DNA of 64,000 bases. Source: an uncultured Erysipelotrichaceae bacterium (GTDB lineage Bacteria; Bacillota_I; Bacilli_A; Erysipelotrichales; Coprobacillaceae). Each line of letters opens with the position of its first letter. Position 1 is the stretch's first letter. Below the pieces are notes generated by a model, which did no database searches, had not been told where the DNA came from, and saw only the letters and a list, made by a program, of their open reading frames with translations. The translations under genes were made by a program, and so were the position numbers. Positions 62,954-64,000 of this stretch are shown here, piece after piece. Where the stretch lies: contig CAMTOK010000001.1 of NCBI GenBank assembly GCA_947074115.1, positions 44,683-108,682 of the forward strand, read 5' to 3'.

Positions 62954-63424
62954 ATGAATACAACATTACTTACAGATAAATTACATGTCTTTATTAATAA
63001 TACAAGACAATTTATTACAAAACATAAAGGATTAACATTAAGCTTAGTTATAATCGTTATGATGGTATTTCTTATTGGAAGTATACCTAATAAGCAAACA
63101 TCAAATTTCTTAGATACGAGTGATGTTGATCGTGTTGTGATCAGTAGTTTTCCTTCATCACACGATTACTCAAAAACAATAGAAACAGAGGACGGTATAG
63201 AAACTTTCTTAATGGAGATGAACTCACTTAATTTCAGAGATTCAAATAAGGAAAAAGATGAGTATGTAGGGTTATCTTTAACTGTACGTGTTTATTATAA
63301 AGAGAGTGATACAGTTAAGTTTTCAATATTTGATCCCTATATTATAAAAGCTGATGGAACAGTCCTAGAATCAACAACAAAACAAATATCACAATTAACA
63401 AATATTATTAAAGATTTGTACTAA
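62954..63424 (+). CDS. Single-pass membrane protein, function unknown
   Basis: This 156-residue protein is not recognised. It has a basic N-terminus, one membrane helix (LTLSLVIIVMMVFLIGSI, about residues 27-44) and an outer domain of about 110 residues of alternating strands. It ends in a helix. AGGAGG precedes the ATG. It is a one-gene unit with its own terminator. Confidence 0.65.
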   Translation: MNTTLLTDKLHVFINNTRQFITKHKGLTLSLVIIVMMVFLIGSIPNKQTSNFLDTSDVDRVVISSFPSSHDYSKTIETEDGIETFLMEMNSLNFRDSNKEKDEYVGLSLTVRVYYKESDTVKFSIFDPYIIKADGTVLESTTKQISQLTNIIKDLY

Positions 63425-63438
63425 TCTACCTATTCATT

Positions 63439-63466
63439 CAGAAGAAGCTTTGCTTCTTCTGTTTTA
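63439..63466 (+). terminator. Terminator after the 156-residue membrane protein
   Basis: CAGAAGAAGC, 3-nt loop, GCTTCTTCTG, then TTTT. Confidence 0.85.
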
Positions 63467-63467
63467 T

Positions 63468-63501
63468 ATTAAAAAACCTTATTCTTATGAATAAGGTTTT
63501 T
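63468..63501 (-). terminator. Terminator of the edge CAP gene
   Basis: Reverse strand AAAAACCTTATTC, 4-nt loop, GAATAAGGTTTTTT, just after the stop. Confidence 0.88.
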
Positions 63502-63506
63502 CTCGT

Positions 63507-64000
63507 TTACTTTGATAAAATACCAACCCAACGACCATTATAGTAAGCAAATGCTCCTTTTTTATAGTTTTCTCCCATTATAATTTTATAATGTGAACTT
63601 GAATTGATCCAGTTCGTTACAGCTTGAGAAGCTGGATAATCACCTTTTGTTTTCATTGTTAAGACTTCACCAAGTTTTTTATTCGCATTTAAATACTTAT
63701 AAAAACCATCATGACTAAAGTCAGTTTGAATTTCATCTACTCTTAATAAAGCAATTCTTGCGCATTCAGCATCATAAGTGATTGCTGATAAACCACGGCT
63801 AATTCGTTCCTGGTTAATAATATTAAATGCTTCCATAGATATTCTTGATGGTACAGTTGGTGTTACTGTTGTCCCAGAACTTCCTGAGGAGCTTGATCCG
63901 CTAGATGAAGACCCACTTGAACTTGAAGATCCACTAGATGAAGATCCACTTGAACTTGAAGATCCACTAGATGAAGATCCACTTGAACTTGAAGATCCAC
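63507..64000 (-). CDS. CAP-domain protein with Ser/Gly linker, 5' end cut by window edge
   Basis: The frame is open from the stop near 63507 to the window edge. The C-terminal 110 residues are a CAP domain (INQERISRGLSAITYDAECARIA, LRVDEIQTDFSHDGFYKY, VTNWINSSSHYKIIMGENYKK), close to that of the 50277-51242 protein. Before it lies a linker that is almost all Ser and Gly. The start and any signal lie outside the window. Confidence 0.85.
   Translation of the reverse strand, partial: GSSSSSGSSSSGSSSSSGSSSSGSSSSSGSSSSGSSSSGSSGTTVTPTVPSRISMEAFNIINQERISRGLSAITYDAECARIALLRVDEIQTDFSHDGFYKYLNANKKLGEVLTMKTKGDYPASQAVTNWINSSSHYKIIMGENYKKGAFAYYNGRWVGILSK
63895..64000 (-). repeat. 33-bp tandem repeat coding an 11-residue Ser/Gly unit
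   Basis: Units 63895-63927, 63928-63960 and 63961-63993 plus part of a fourth; the second and third are identical and the first has two changes. They encode Ser/Gly linker sequence, and the array continues past the edge. Confidence 0.9.

Noticed and set aside
62782..62979. A 65-codon plus-strand frame before the 156-residue membrane protein
   Set aside because: No ribosome site at its start, low-complexity product, and it overlaps the well-supported start at 62954.

Overview
The window is AT-rich chromosomal DNA from a low-GC, Gram-positive, spore-forming anaerobe. Evidence for spores: an uninterrupted sigK (12304-12987) and a dipicolinate operon dpaA-dpaB-dapA (46851-49064). Evidence for anaerobic hydrogen metabolism: a ten-gene NAD-linked [FeFe]-hydrogenase operon (19699-27594). 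The yqeH-yhbY-nadD-yqeK-rsfS-yqeM order, the parEC/plsY divergence and the tkt/DUF896 pair are Firmicutes gene orders. The mix suggests Erysipelotrichia or a close relative, but that placement is inference. No phage, insertion sequence, rRNA operon or CRISPR array was seen.

Layout. 1-5.6 kb: a UPF0210/ACT pair, a PTS IIB protein, a phosphoesterase, a nrdI-like/DUF3793/enolase operon and an XRE regulator whose operator lies inside its own promoter. 5.7-12.2 kb: an overlapping housekeeping operon from yqeH to a U32 protein. 12.3-19.5 kb: sigK, parC/parE, plsY and small genes. 19.7-27.6 kb: the hydrogenase operon, in which catalytic subunits (HndA, B, C, D types) are interleaved with two DRTGG proteins, two GHKL-type ATPases, a PHP protein and a second, sensor-like hydrogenase-domain protein. 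Its promoter carries a cre-like box. 27.8-32.6 kb: a sugar PTS/PfkB/esterase operon with a divergent DeoR regulator. 32.7-37.7 kb: transketolase, DUF896, a probable 6S RNA and two M16 peptidase homologues. 37.8-42.6 kb: a BMP-type nucleoside ABC transporter. 42.7-46.7 kb: FtsK/SpoIIIE and an RNase J with altered metal ligands. 46.9-49.1 kb: dipicolinate synthesis behind a sigma-K-like promoter. 49.1-52.8 kb: tRNA-Arg, a CAP-domain lipoprotein and a MATE transporter. 53.0-61.1 kb: one 2699-residue protein. 61.3-64 kb: an aldehyde dehydrogenase, a small membrane protein and a CAP protein cut by the window edge.

The most unusual object is the 2699-residue protein. It has a 359-residue head followed by exactly 26 CnaB-like repeats of exactly 90 residues. 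It shows no signal peptide and no LPXTG or C-terminal membrane anchor. Repeats 1-23 keep the Lys/Glu/Asn set expected for intramolecular isopeptide bonds. The last three lose the Lys, and the last four hold 20 of the protein's 21 cysteines. This reads as a shift from isopeptide to cysteine chemistry at the C-terminus. A 30-codon leader ORF overlaps its start.

The second point of interest is the hydrogenase operon, where enzyme genes are co-transcribed with what looks like a dedicated hydrogen- or redox-sensing phosphorylation module.
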